NCBI GenBank assembly: GCA_023433925.1
Contig: JAEYTO010000010.1
Coordinates: 1 to 27,437 of the forward strand
Length of the DNA stretch: 27,437 nucleotides
From: Pseudomonadota bacterium
GTDB taxonomy: Bacteria > Desulfobacterota > Desulfovibrionia > Desulfovibrionales > Desulfovibrionaceae
Direction: 5' to 3'
A model generated the notes under the pieces. That model was not told where the DNA came from, did not search any database, and worked only from the letters and a program-made list of their open reading frames with translations. Position numbers and translations under genes: made by a program. This document shows, piece after piece, positions 1 through 8,660 of the stretch (the first letter of the stretch is position 1; every line of letters starts with the position of its first letter).

Positions 1-2
1 GT

Positions 3-63
3 CCAGGGGCCTGTGGCCCCTGGCGGGTGAGAGCCCGAGAGAGGGCGAGAAGCCCTCTCTCGG
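3..63 (+). repeat. Paired-hairpin intergenic repeat, copy 1
   Basis: Two adjacent perfect hairpins joined by a short GGGTGAG-containing spacer. Hairpin B is 3-11/15-23 (9 bp, loop TGT). Hairpin A is 35-46/52-63 (12 bp, loop GAGAA). The same B-spacer-A layout recurs at 4927-4988, and in reverse orientation at 13068-13138 and 27378-27433. It lies just beyond the 3' end of the minus-strand cytochrome operon and could end its transcripts, but no T-tract follows the stem on the minus strand. A T-rich stretch follows on the plus strand. Confidence 0.8.
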
Positions 64-82
64 TCCCCCTCTTCATCTTTTC

Positions 83-2737
83 CTAATGCGCGTCATGCAC
101 CCGCATGTCCTTGCCCAGGCCGTGATCCGGGCCGTGGCAGACGGCGCAGTTGCCGCCTCTGCCCATGGGGCCGCGGTCGCCCTGGTACTGGAGCGGCTGG
201 ATGTTGTCCCGGTCCGCGCCGTAGGCGTTCGTCGCCGGGTACGTCGCGTGCGGGCTGTTGTGGCAGGCGATGCAGGGCACTGTGTCCATCCCGTCCTTGC
301 GGTTGCGGTACAGTTCGGCAGGCCCTTCGACCCAGGCGTTGAAGGCGCTGGCGGTCTTGTCGGGCCGTGTGTAGCCCTCGTGGCAGGTCATGCAGTCGGG
401 CTCCTGGAGCCAGGGCGAGCGCGGCGAGATCTCGGCCAGCGTGGCCACGCCGCGCGGCTCGATGTAGCGCATGAGCCGCTCGGCGCCCGGCTTGCCGGCC
501 ATCTGCTCCTTTTTGAGCAGCGAGAGCGCGTGGTCCTCCAGATAGCCGTGGCAGCTCGGGCAGCCCAGGCCCTGTGCGGCGTGGTTGTCGCGCAGGCAGC
601 GGGTCACGCCCGTGGGGCTGTCCGGGTGGCAGTTGGCGCAGACCTCGCCACCCCGGCCCGGCAGGTAGTTGGCGTGGAAGCCGTGGATGGCCGCGGGCAG
701 GTTGACCAGCTCGGGCCGGCCTTGGGCGTTGAGCAGCGGATCGGGGTGGCAGCTCTGGCAGAGCACGGGCTTGCCGTCCCTGGCGCGGGCCAGCAGGTCC
801 GTGCCGCTGCGTCTGTCGTGCACGGCCAGGATGTTCGTGGCCGTGCCCTGGGCGATGCCCGTGACGCCGTCCGTGCGCCAAGTCCCGCCGTGGCAGTTCC
901 AGCAGCCCATCTCCGAGCCCACGGGCAGCACGGCCTTGGTCTGGGCCAGGACCTGCCCGGTGGCCTTGTCCCTGGCCGTGACCGTGAAGAGCGGGTACGG
1001 ATTGACCGGCCCGTTGTCCACGTAAGGCGTGACCGGGATGCCGGCCGCCGAGTGGATGCCCGCCTTGGCGTCCCAGGCCAGCACGCCGTCGAGCCCCCTG
1101 CCCGCGCCAGAGACGTTGGCCGGCAGCTCCTTGCCCAGGAGCGAGGGCGCGAACCGCCAGAACTCCACGTGCGATGCCGGATTCTTGGAGCCTTGCGGCG
1201 CCTCGTAGCTGATCTCGACGCCCTCGGACACGACCTCGGGCGTGTCGCCCCGGCGGATGAGCAGCGCGCCCATGGCGTTGCCCGGCGGCAGGATGGCGAA
1301 GGATGCGTCGCAGTCGGAGATGCACTTCATGCCCAGGGTGTTCCAGGCCAGCAGCACGTACTTGTCGCTGTCCATGCTGAAGGGCTGGATGTCGTGCTCA
1401 AGGGGCGTGATGGCCGCCTCGGCCTGCGCATCGGGAGCCTTGCCGTGCAGGCCGGTGACGATGTGGCTGGCCAGGGCGCGGCGCTCGGCCGCGTTGCCCA
1501 GAAAGGGCGGCATGTGCCCGAAGAGCCTGCCCTGCCCGGCCAGATAGGCCTCCAGGCCGAACTCGCCCACGTGGGCCGTGAGCGGCAGGATGTCGTTCAT
1601 GGGCCCGCCCACGCTGTGGCAGGACAGGCATTGCAGGACGAACAGGTCGCGGCCCGCCTCGGCCGGACTTTCCGAGGCGTCCTTGTGGCGTACCCACTTG
1701 GCCTGGGCCAGCAGTCTCCCGCCGTCCGTCCGCGAGACCTGGGCGAGCTGCGCCGCCTGGGCCACGCTCACGCCCGTGGAGTACGTGTGGCCGTGGATGA
1801 TCCAGGGCTTGCGGCCGGCCTCGCGCACGAACTCGAAGGCGCCCACGAAGGCGAAGCCGCCCAGGAGCAGCAGCGCGGCGATGGGCGTGCGGGCCGCGCG
1901 CGGCAGCCTGGCGTACATGAGCAGCGCGCCGGCCATGATTCCGGCGGAGATGGGCGGGATGGCTCGATAGAACGGGGCGATGCGCCCGTATTTCTGCTCG
2001 ATGAACCCGAGGACGTCGGCCGGCAGGGACTGGAGGTATATCCAGCCCACGGCCAGCAGCAGCGGCAGCGCGCCGGCGGCCCACAGGGCGCAGGAGCGCA
2101 CGATCTTTTCGCGCGCCTCGGCGTCCGGGATGCGCAGGGCCGTCAGGAAGCCGAACAGGCCGGCGAGCATGACGGCCAGGAGCGTGCGGAAGGCCAGGGA
2201 CGGCCAGAAGCTCGGGTTGAAGAAGCCGTCCCAGAAGTCGCCGGTGGAGAGCCACGCGCCCGGCGTGAGCATGAAGCCGACGATGCCGTTGATGAGGAAC
2301 AGCGACAACCAGGCGAACAGGAAGTACAGCCAGCCGATGATCATGTGCTCGCGGCCGGAGAGGCGCTCGAAGCCGTAATAATAGATGAGCAGGGCCACGA
2401 TCTCGCAGGCGAAGAAGACCCACTCGGCGGCCCAGCCGAAGACGAAGGTGTGGATGAGGGCCGAGGTGCCGGATGGGGTGAGCACCGAAATGGTGAACCA
2501 GATGCCCACGCCGGACAGGCCGCCGAAGACCATGGTCAGGAGCAGGAAGAAGCGTGTGTGGCGCTTGACGTAGTCGAGCATGGCCGGGGAATTCTCCCGG
2601 CGCGCGCGGGCCTCGGTGAGCACGAGGAACAGCCCGCCGCCCACGGCGAAGTGGGCCACGAAGACGTGCAGCGTGGCCACCAGGGCGATGATGAAGCCGC
2701 CGCCGAAGGTCGAGAGTTGCCAAACCGGGTATTCCAT
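83..2737 (-). CDS. CydA-like membrane protein fused to octahaem cytochrome c domain
   Basis: An 884-residue protein. The first ~310 residues form about eight or nine membrane segments resembling cytochrome bd subunit I (CydA-like), with an N-terminal motif LHVFVAHFAVGGG whose histidines could bind haem b. From residue ~365 the protein is hydrophilic and carries eight CXXCH haem c motifs, starting at residues 370, 612, 660, 700, 726, 782, 822 and 864. A CISDC at ~472 is not a haem motif. The likely role is quinol oxidation in the membrane with electrons passed to periplasmic c haems rather than, or as well as, oxygen; this is inference. The ATG is preceded by GGGAGG lying inside the end of the upstream gene, 3 bases away, so the two genes form an operon. 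Standard CydA is about 450-520 residues with no c haems, so this is a distinct branch. The electron acceptor is unknown. Confidence 0.85.
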   Translation of the reverse strand: MEYPVWQLSTFGGGFIIALVATLHVFVAHFAVGGGLFLVLTEARARRENSPAMLDYVKRHTRFFLLLTMVFGGLSGVGIWFTISVLTPSGTSALIHTFVFGWAAEWVFFACEIVALLIYYYGFERLSGREHMIIGWLYFLFAWLSLFLINGIVGFMLTPGAWLSTGDFWDGFFNPSFWPSLAFRTLLAVMLAGLFGFLTALRIPDAEAREKIVRSCALWAAGALPLLLAVGWIYLQSLPADVLGFIEQKYGRIAPFYRAIPPISAGIMAGALLMYARLPRAARTPIAALLLLGGFAFVGAFEFVREAGRKPWIIHGHTYSTGVSVAQAAQLAQVSRTDGGRLLAQAKWVRHKDASESPAEAGRDLFVLQCLSCHSVGGPMNDILPLTAHVGEFGLEAYLAGQGRLFGHMPPFLGNAAERRALASHIVTGLHGKAPDAQAEAAITPLEHDIQPFSMDSDKYVLLAWNTLGMKCISDCDASFAILPPGNAMGALLIRRGDTPEVVSEGVEISYEAPQGSKNPASHVEFWRFAPSLLGKELPANVSGAGRGLDGVLAWDAKAGIHSAAGIPVTPYVDNGPVNPYPLFTVTARDKATGQVLAQTKAVLPVGSEMGCWNCHGGTWRTDGVTGIAQGTATNILAVHDRRSGTDLLARARDGKPVLCQSCHPDPLLNAQGRPELVNLPAAIHGFHANYLPGRGGEVCANCHPDSPTGVTRCLRDNHAAQGLGCPSCHGYLEDHALSLLKKEQMAGKPGAERLMRYIEPRGVATLAEISPRSPWLQEPDCMTCHEGYTRPDKTASAFNAWVEGPAELYRNRKDGMDTVPCIACHNSPHATYPATNAYGADRDNIQPLQYQGDRGPMGRGGNCAVCHGPDHGLGKDMRVHDAH

Positions 2738-2740
2738 GGC

Positions 2741-3856
2741 CTAGGCCTCCCTTTCCTTGAGCGAGCGCAACCCGTCCTCGTCCGGATTGCCGGCCTCCGC
2801 CCCCTTGCCCGCGCGGAGCCACAGGCGCAGCATCCAGGCCACGGCCAGCAGGCCGGCGGCGAAGCAGGCCAGGAAGAACACGAGCGGCGTGTACTGGCCC
2901 GTGACGGCCAGGGACTCGGGCGAGAAGTAGGGCTCGAGGTAGGCGAACTTGACCATCTCCCGGACGCCGACCATGGAGGCCACGGTGGCCACGGCCCAGG
3001 CCGCCGTGCGGCCGGGCCTGCCCTTGAAGCCGTGGTGCAGGGCCACGCCGGCGGCCAGCAGCCCGGCCGCCAAGAGCGCCGTGTGCGGCGCGCCCCGGCC
3101 CAGGAAGAGGAGCATGACGTTGTCCGGGAGGCTGAGCAGGAACCACAAGCCCACGACGACCTGGGCCAGGGTGGCGCGGGTGAACCAGCGCAGCCCCAGG
3201 GCCACGCGCTCGGCCGCGCCCTGCTCTCCCCTGCGCGCCCTGCCCCGGTTGGCGAGGGCCACGAAGAGCCCGCCCACGGCCATGGAGGCCACTATGAAAT
3301 GTAGCCAGCGCGGCGCAAGCGCCGGGTCGGACAGGTTGAGGAGCGTCCCGTGGGGATTGTCGAAGTAGGCCAGCCAAGCCTCGGGCCTGAGCATCATGGT
3401 CATGACGTTGCTCAGGATGAAGCTCGCGGCCAGCAGGAGCGTCACGGCCAGGCTCAGGATCAGGGCGCGCCGGGAGCCGAGCCGCTCGAAGCCCAGGCCG
3501 TGGCCGTACAACAGGCCGTAGCCGACCATGACCAGCCCGACCAGGGCCAGCCACCACACGGCCATGAGCACGGCCGAGGTGTACAGAAACTGCCCGTGCA
3601 GGACTTGCAGGAAGAGCAGCGGCGGCACGCCGAGGTTCACGGTCAGGGCCAGGATGGTGGGCAGGCGACCGGAAAGCTCCCTGGCCGACCCGGCTTCATC
3701 GCGGCCGAGATGCGCGGCCAGGGCGATGATGGCGCCGCCCAGGACCGCGTTCATGAACAGGAGATGCGCCGTGAACGTCACGAGCGACAAGGCCTCGAAC
3801 CAGACCCAGGACACGGGAATGGCGTCAGCCACGGGAATGAGCCCCGCAGGATTCAT
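2741..3856 (-). CDS. CydA-like integral membrane protein, partner of octahaem protein
   Basis: A 371-residue, almost wholly hydrophobic protein with about eight to nine membrane segments and a charged C-terminal tail. Its N-terminal segment (TAHLLFMNAVLGG) matches the spacing of the first membrane helix of the downstream protein (LHVFVAHFAVGGG). A third version (LHFIVASMAVGG) occurs near residue 180, so the two proteins look like related CydA-type halves. It has no CXXCH motif. It is the first gene of the two-gene operon: the ATG is preceded by GGAGGG at good spacing, and the stop lies 3 bases before the next start. It probably forms the membrane complex with the multihaem subunit, as CydB partners CydA in bd oxidases, but it is not clearly CydB by sequence. 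The family assignment is moderate; quinol chemistry is inferred. Confidence 0.75.
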   Translation of the reverse strand: MNPAGLIPVADAIPVSWVWFEALSLVTFTAHLLFMNAVLGGAIIALAAHLGRDEAGSARELSGRLPTILALTVNLGVPPLLFLQVLHGQFLYTSAVLMAVWWLALVGLVMVGYGLLYGHGLGFERLGSRRALILSLAVTLLLAASFILSNVMTMMLRPEAWLAYFDNPHGTLLNLSDPALAPRWLHFIVASMAVGGLFVALANRGRARRGEQGAAERVALGLRWFTRATLAQVVVGLWFLLSLPDNVMLLFLGRGAPHTALLAAGLLAAGVALHHGFKGRPGRTAAWAVATVASMVGVREMVKFAYLEPYFSPESLAVTGQYTPLVFFLACFAAGLLAVAWMLRLWLRAGKGAEAGNPDEDGLRSLKEREA

Positions 3857-4245
3857 GGCAGACCCTCCAGTGATTATGGCACGCCTTATCCTCGCGGTGG
3901 GAAAAATGCAACCAATCCTTCGGCGCTCGAATCATCGTCTTCGCATCATGCAGCGGGCAAGACATGCAGGGAGCAAGGGCGGCCTCCACATTGCCGGCCT
4001 CTGCTTCCGCACGGCCCCAACGTCGCAAATACGCATCACGATGCGCGGAACGCGGCCCGCCGAAAACCCTTGGCTGGGCGGCATGCCTCCTGCGCGATGG
4101 ACGTGAAGCACCGGCCGGCATTCGGTTCATGCCCGCTGGCCGGGCCATCTAGCCGGCCTTGACCGCCTGTCCCCGCATGCTAGTTTGGCGCTCGACGACA
4201 CACGCCCAAGCCGGGCTCACGCAGGGCCCAAGTCGGGAGAAACGC
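3857..4245. other. Divergent intergenic region without a supported gene
   Basis: A stretch of 389 bases between the minus-strand cytochrome operon and the plus-strand esterase. Open frames here have no recognisable family, no ribosome site and biased composition, so I call no gene. It must hold promoters in both directions. The plus-strand candidate is described separately at 4159-4186; I see no convincing minus-strand promoter. Confidence 0.6.
4159..4186 (+). promoter_or_regulatory. Possible sigma70-type promoter for esterase gene
   Basis: TTGACC at 4159-4164 and TAGTTT at 4181-4186 are separated by 16 bases, 60 bases before the esterase ATG. The -35 is good and the -10 is weak. No experimental support; judged by consensus only. 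Confidence 0.4.
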
Positions 4246-4845
4246 ATGCACGTCTGCTTTATTGGCGACTCGCTGACCCTGGGCACGCACGATCCCGAAT
4301 TCCGGGGCTGGCCCGGCAGGCTGGCCCAGATGTCGGCGGATGCCGCCAAGGCGTCCGGCAAGGAGCTCAACGTCTATAACCTGGGCATCCGCGGCAACCG
4401 CACCAACGACATCCTGGAGCGCTGGCCGACGGAGGCGGCCCGCCGCCTGCCCGAGGACCAGGACCGCCGCCTGGTGTTCTCCTTTGGCGGAGCCGACGCC
4501 TCCAGGCCCGAGGGCTATCCGCGCGTGGACCCGGACACGTCCATGGCCAACGCCCACCTGATCCTCAAGGCCGCCAGGGAAGCCTGTCCCGTGCTGTGGG
4601 TCGGCCCCACGCCCATGCCGCGGCCCGAGCGCAACGCGGGGGTCTCGGAGCTGAACAAGGGCTACGCGGTCATTGCCGCGAGGCTTGACATACCCTACCT
4701 GGATGTATTTAGCCCTCTGTCCGCCAGCCGCGAGTATCTGGACGACCTGGCGGCCGGCGACGGGGTCCACCCCGGAGCCAGAGGCTACGGCCTCATCGCC
4801 GCCCTGGTGGCCGAATGGGAGCCCTGGCGAGCCTGGCTGCGCTGA
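4246..4845 (+). CDS. SGNH/GDSL-type esterase-lipase family protein
   Basis: A 199-residue cytoplasmic-looking hydrolase with no signal peptide. The GDSL block is at residues 7-10 with nucleophile Ser9, the block II Gly is in GIRGN near residue 50, and the block V Asp-His pair is in DGVHP (Asp172, His175). Family members hydrolyse esters or thioesters of small acyl groups; the substrate cannot be read from sequence. Block III, usually GxND with an oxyanion-hole Asn, reads GGAD here (81-84), so that Asn is Ala. I chose the ATG at 4246 because the protein then begins two residues before the first strand and GGGAG sits just upstream. A longer frame to 4159 would add a non-conserved tail. It stands alone, with a paired-hairpin repeat after it. 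Confidence 0.85.
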   Translation: MHVCFIGDSLTLGTHDPEFRGWPGRLAQMSADAAKASGKELNVYNLGIRGNRTNDILERWPTEAARRLPEDQDRRLVFSFGGADASRPEGYPRVDPDTSMANAHLILKAAREACPVLWVGPTPMPRPERNAGVSELNKGYAVIAARLDIPYLDVFSPLSASREYLDDLAAGDGVHPGARGYGLIAALVAEWEPWRAWLR

Positions 4846-4926
4846 ACCTCCGGGGCGGCACTGGCATACAGCCCGCACGGTTACGCGAAGACGGCCACGC
4901 ATGGCCGCCCGGCAACAAAAACACGG

Positions 4927-4988
4927 GGGCCAGGGGCCCCTGGCCCTTGGCAGGGTGAGGTCTGGAGAGGGACAGCGTCCCTCTCCAG
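4927..4988 (+). repeat. Paired-hairpin intergenic repeat, copy 2
   Basis: Hairpin B is a perfect 20-base palindrome at 4927-4946. A spacer containing GGGTGAGG follows. Hairpin A is 4962-4972/4978-4988 (11 bp, loop CAGCG). Same orientation as copy 1. It lies between the esterase and the threonine aldolase and probably isolates or terminates esterase transcription. Confidence 0.8.
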
Positions 4989-5035
4989 CTACGCGGCATA
5001 TCAAACCGGCCCATGGCCGTACAAAGGACATCCTC

Positions 5036-6061
5036 TTGCGCTCGTTCGCCAGCGACAATCATTCAGGCGTGCACCCCAAGGTCATGGAGGCCGTCGCCCG
5101 CGCCAACCAGGGTCACGCGCCGGCTTATGGCGAGGACCCGCTGACGGCCGAGGCCGACGCGCTCCTGCGCCGCCATTTCGGCCCCGGCATAGACCCCTAT
5201 TTCGTGCTCCTGGGCACGGCGGCCAACGTGCTCGGCCTGAAGGCCGTGGCCCGGTCGCACCATGCCGTGCTGTGCGCCGAGAGCGCGCATATCAACGTGG
5301 ACGAGTGCGGCGCGCCCGAGGCCTTGGCCGGCCTCAAGCTGCGCACCGTGCCCGGCCGGGACGGCAAGATCGCGCCCGCGGACCTGGAGCCCTTCCTGGC
5401 CGACCTGGGCGTGCAGCACCACAACCAGCCCAGGGTGGTCTCCATCACGCAATCCACGGAGCTGGGCACGCTCTACACGCCGGACGAGGTGCGCGCCCTG
5501 GCCGACTTCGCCCACGGCCACGGCATGCTCCTGCACATGGACGGCGCGCGGCTGGCCAACGCCGCCGCGGCTCTGGGGCTGGGGCTGAACGACGTGAGCG
5601 GCGCGTGCGGGGTGGACGTGCTCTCCTTCGGCGGGACCAAGAACGGGCTCATGCACGGCGAGGCGGTGATCTTCTTCGATCCCGGGCTGTCCCGCGATTT
5701 CCGCTATATCCGCAAGCAGGGCATGCAGCTCAGCTCCAAAATGCGCTTCATCGCGGCCCAGTTCGCGGCCCTGCTCGGCGGCGACCTGTGGCGCGAGAAC
5801 GCCCTGCAAGCCAATGGCATGGCCGCCCGCCTCGCCGAACAGGCGCGCGCCATCCCGGAGGTGCGCATCACCCGGCCGGTGCAGGCCAACGCAGTGTTCG
5901 CCGTGATCCCGCCCAGGGCCGTGGCCCCGTTGCAGGCCTGCTATCCTTTCTATGTCTGGAGCCAGGATACGGGCGAGGTGCGCTGGATGACCTCCTTCGA
6001 CACCACGCCGGACGACGTGGACAGCTTCGTGGAGGCCCTGCGCAGGGCAGTGCGGGCTTGA
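5036..6061 (+). CDS. ltaE: Low-specificity L-threonine aldolase (PLP enzyme)
   Basis: A 341-residue PLP-dependent fold-type I enzyme that cleaves L-threonine or allo-threonine to glycine and acetaldehyde. Visible family marks are the start RSFASDNHSGVHP, the PLP-ring Asp in HMDGARLAN (Asp169) and the Schiff-base lysine in SFGGTKNG (Lys202). Length is normal for the family. The start is TTG at 5036: AAAGGA lies 8 bases upstream, the protein then begins exactly at the conserved RSFASDN motif, and no ATG fits. An upstream extension of the frame would run through the paired-hairpin repeat and is not coding. It is transcribed toward the histidine kinase gene, ending 37 bases from its stop. The organism could use it for glycine supply; regulation is not evident. 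Confidence 0.9.
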   Translation: MRSFASDNHSGVHPKVMEAVARANQGHAPAYGEDPLTAEADALLRRHFGPGIDPYFVLLGTAANVLGLKAVARSHHAVLCAESAHINVDECGAPEALAGLKLRTVPGRDGKIAPADLEPFLADLGVQHHNQPRVVSITQSTELGTLYTPDEVRALADFAHGHGMLLHMDGARLANAAAALGLGLNDVSGACGVDVLSFGGTKNGLMHGEAVIFFDPGLSRDFRYIRKQGMQLSSKMRFIAAQFAALLGGDLWRENALQANGMAARLAEQARAIPEVRITRPVQANAVFAVIPPRAVAPLQACYPFYVWSQDTGEVRWMTSFDTTPDDVDSFVEALRRAVRA

Positions 6062-6098
6062 GCCGCCGGGTTCCGCGAACGCGCGCCGCGCGCCGGGC

Positions 6099-8639
6099 TC
6101 AGGCCCGCCCGGCGCGCCCCATGGCCAGCCGCACGGCGTCGAGCACCGCGGGCAGGTCGAAGGGCTTGGACACATAGCCGTCCATGCCCTTGCGCAGGAA
6201 ACGCTCGGCGTCGCCCTCCATGGCGTGGGCGGTCAGGGCGATGATGGGCACGGAGGCATGGGCTGTGCCCGAGGAGCGTATCCGCTCCGTGGTGGCCAGG
6301 CCGTCCAGGCCAGGCATCTGGATGTCCATGAAAACGCAGTCAAAGGCCTCCCGCTTCAGGAGCTCCAGGGCCTCCGCGCCATCGGAGACACAGGACGCCT
6401 CGTGGCCGGCGCGCTCAAGCAGCTTGCGCAGGGTCAGCTGATTGATGCGGTCGTCCTCGACGATGAGGAACCTGTAGCGCGCGCCCGAGCCCAGGCGGTC
6501 CCCAGGGGCGGGAAGGGCCTGCCCTGCCGGAGGGACGCCCAACTCCACCGTGAAAAGGACGCTCGTGCCCCGGCCGAGCTCGCTGTCCACGGAGATGGTC
6601 CCGCCCAGAAGCGACACGAGCCGCTTGACCAGAGGCAGCCCCAGGCCCGCGCCGCCGTTCCTGCGGGTATAGCTGCCGTCCACCTGCGTGAAGGGCTCGA
6701 AGCAGTAGGCGATCTTGTCGTCCGGGATGCCCTTGCCGGTATCGGTCACGCTGAACAGGACAAGCCTCCTGCCCTGCCTGCGCTCGTGCGGCAGCTCGCA
6801 GACCTCCACGGTGATGTCACCCCTGTCCGTGAACTTGAGGGCGTTGCCTATCAGATTGAGGAGAATCTGGCGCAGCCTGCGCTCGTCGGCGAAAAACCGC
6901 TCGCCAAGCTCCCCGCGCACGGACCAGTTCAACTCGATGCTCCGCGCGGCCGCCTGCGGCCTGACGGAGCCGATCACAGTCCTGAGCGTCTCGCGCAGGT
7001 CGAAGGCCTCCTCCTTGAGCGTGAACCCTCCGGCCTCCACGACGGACAAGGACAGGAGGTCATTCAGGATCGTCAGCAGGCTTCCGCCCGAAACGAGCGC
7101 GGTCTGGACGCACTCGCTCTGCTCCTTGTCCAGAGCGGTCATCTGGAGCAGTTGGAGCATGCCCATGACGCCGTTGAGCGGGGTGCGCAGCTCGTGGCTC
7201 ATGTTGGCCAGGAACTCGGATTTGACTCGGTTGGCGAGTTCGGCCTTCTCCTTGGCCTGGATGAGATGCCTCTCCATGCGCCGCTGAGCCGTGATGTCCA
7301 TGAAGATGCAGTGCGTGCGCACGAAATTGCCGTCCCGGTCCATCTGCACCCGGCCGGTGAAAACCACGAGCAGCCTGCCGCTGTCCTTGCGCAGCATCTC
7401 GCACTCGACCCCGTCGATGACGCAGGCGGACTTGAACATGGAGAAGTTCTTGTCGAAGTGTTCCTTCCAGACCTCGGCCAGGAAATCCCCGAACCAGGCG
7501 CCGACGACCTCCTCGGCCCGGTAGCCCAGCGTCTCCAGCCAGGCCTTGTTCACGGTGATGAAGCGGCCCCTCTCGTCCAGGGACTGGTACGGCAGGGGCG
7601 CGTTCTCGAACATCTCCCGGAACATGCCCTCGCTTTGGCGCAGCAGCGCTTCGAGCTCGGCCTTCGCGCCCATCTCCGCCTGGAGCTTCTCATTGCCGCG
7701 CTTCAAGTCGGCGACCGCCGCTTCGATCTGCCGATCGCGCTCGTCCACGAGCCCGCGCAAGGCGCGCGACATGCGGTTGAAGCTCCCGGTAAGCTCGGCG
7801 ATCTCCCTGCCGGCCGGCACGGGAATCTCCTCGCCCAGGCGCGCTTCGTCGGCCACGATCCCGCGCGACAGGGCGGCGACCCTGGCGATGGGCCGGAACA
7901 GGAGCCCGCGGTTCAGCAAGTGCAAGGCCAGGTTCAAGCCCAGCGTGGCGCCCAGGATGATCGCCGCCAAGGGCAACAGGGACCGGAAGGCGTCGGCCAT
8001 GGCATGGTTGACCGGCACCCGGATGGACACGGCCGAAACGATCTCGCCGACCTCGCGGCCAAAGCTCCCGGACAGGCCATAACGCTCCAGTAGGCCGGCC
8101 GGCGCCGCCTCGGGCCTGGAGTGGCACGCGAGGCAGCGCTCTTCCATGCGCTCGCCCCGGTGGAGGACCGTGAAGAAAAGCTGGCCGCCTATCTCCCGCA
8201 TGGCCGCGCGCTCCTGGAGCGAATCGTCCTTGGCGCAGTCGTTCAGGAAGTCCCGCTCGTACCCGTCCGCCTCGTTCTCGGGATTGCGGGCGTTGATGGC
8301 GCATTCCTTGTAATAATACGGCTCTCTGGCGAGCTTGGCGTACTCCTTCTCGATCTCGCGCAGGGCGTGCGTCGAGGACATCCAGGCCGGATTGAAGTAG
8401 CCGCCGGCCATGGACTCGGTGAGCTCGGGATACAGGCTCGGCTTGAGCGTGTGCGCGAAGTAGGCATGCACGGCAAGGTTGCGCTGCAAGATGAGGCGCG
8501 ATCTCTCCCTGGCGTCGTCCAGCACGTGCTGCCGCATGAAGATGTATGCCCCGGCCAGGGCGAGCAGCAACGCCGGAACGAGCACAATTGCGGCGGTCAA
8601 CGCATGAATGGTGGACAGCTTGGCGCCCTTGAGATTCAT
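6099..8639 (-). CDS. Hybrid histidine kinase with haem c sensor domain
   Basis: An 846-residue membrane sensor from the ATG at 8639. Order: TM helix (~10-33); a periplasmic domain of the DUF3365/Tll0287 type ending with a CLACH haem c motif (Cys169-His173); TM helix (~218-240); HAMP; a coiled coil (~295-335); PAS (~340-455); HisKA with phospho-His482 in SHELRTPLNG; HATPase (DTGKGIP, GGAGLGL); and a C-terminal receiver with Asp772 in FMDIQMPG. A haem in the periplasm suggests sensing of redox state or a diatomic gas. The output partner is not in the immediate neighbourhood. Starts at 8654 (ATG) and 8660 (TTG) are also possible; ribosome sites are modest for all. 8639 puts the Lys-rich start right before the first helix. 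It is a single gene, convergent with the threonine aldolase gene. Confidence 0.88.
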   Translation of the reverse strand: MNLKGAKLSTIHALTAAIVLVPALLLALAGAYIFMRQHVLDDARERSRLILQRNLAVHAYFAHTLKPSLYPELTESMAGGYFNPAWMSSTHALREIEKEYAKLAREPYYYKECAINARNPENEADGYERDFLNDCAKDDSLQERAAMREIGGQLFFTVLHRGERMEERCLACHSRPEAAPAGLLERYGLSGSFGREVGEIVSAVSIRVPVNHAMADAFRSLLPLAAIILGATLGLNLALHLLNRGLLFRPIARVAALSRGIVADEARLGEEIPVPAGREIAELTGSFNRMSRALRGLVDERDRQIEAAVADLKRGNEKLQAEMGAKAELEALLRQSEGMFREMFENAPLPYQSLDERGRFITVNKAWLETLGYRAEEVVGAWFGDFLAEVWKEHFDKNFSMFKSACVIDGVECEMLRKDSGRLLVVFTGRVQMDRDGNFVRTHCIFMDITAQRRMERHLIQAKEKAELANRVKSEFLANMSHELRTPLNGVMGMLQLLQMTALDKEQSECVQTALVSGGSLLTILNDLLSLSVVEAGGFTLKEEAFDLRETLRTVIGSVRPQAAARSIELNWSVRGELGERFFADERRLRQILLNLIGNALKFTDRGDITVEVCELPHERRQGRRLVLFSVTDTGKGIPDDKIAYCFEPFTQVDGSYTRRNGGAGLGLPLVKRLVSLLGGTISVDSELGRGTSVLFTVELGVPPAGQALPAPGDRLGSGARYRFLIVEDDRINQLTLRKLLERAGHEASCVSDGAEALELLKREAFDCVFMDIQMPGLDGLATTERIRSSGTAHASVPIIALTAHAMEGDAERFLRKGMDGYVSKPFDLPAVLDAVRLAMGRAGRA

Positions 8640-8660
8640 ACTACCTGCCTTCATGGGCAA

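Noticed and set aside
552..1330. CISDC near residue 472 of the octahaem protein as a ninth haem site
   Set aside because: It lacks the His after the second cysteine, so it is not a CXXCH motif.
86..3304. Very long plus-strand open frame opposite the cytochrome operon
   Set aside because: It is antisense to two well-supported genes; its Ala/Arg/Gly/Val/Gln-rich composition is what a GC-rich shadow frame gives, and no domain is visible.
3825..4148. 107-codon minus-strand frame with CMSCP, ahead of the cytochrome operon
   Set aside because: It overlaps the start of the supported membrane protein, has no ribosome site and no family pattern.
6225..8093. 622-codon plus-strand frame opposite the hybrid kinase
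   Set aside because: No motifs, biased composition and antisense to a protein with full kinase signatures.
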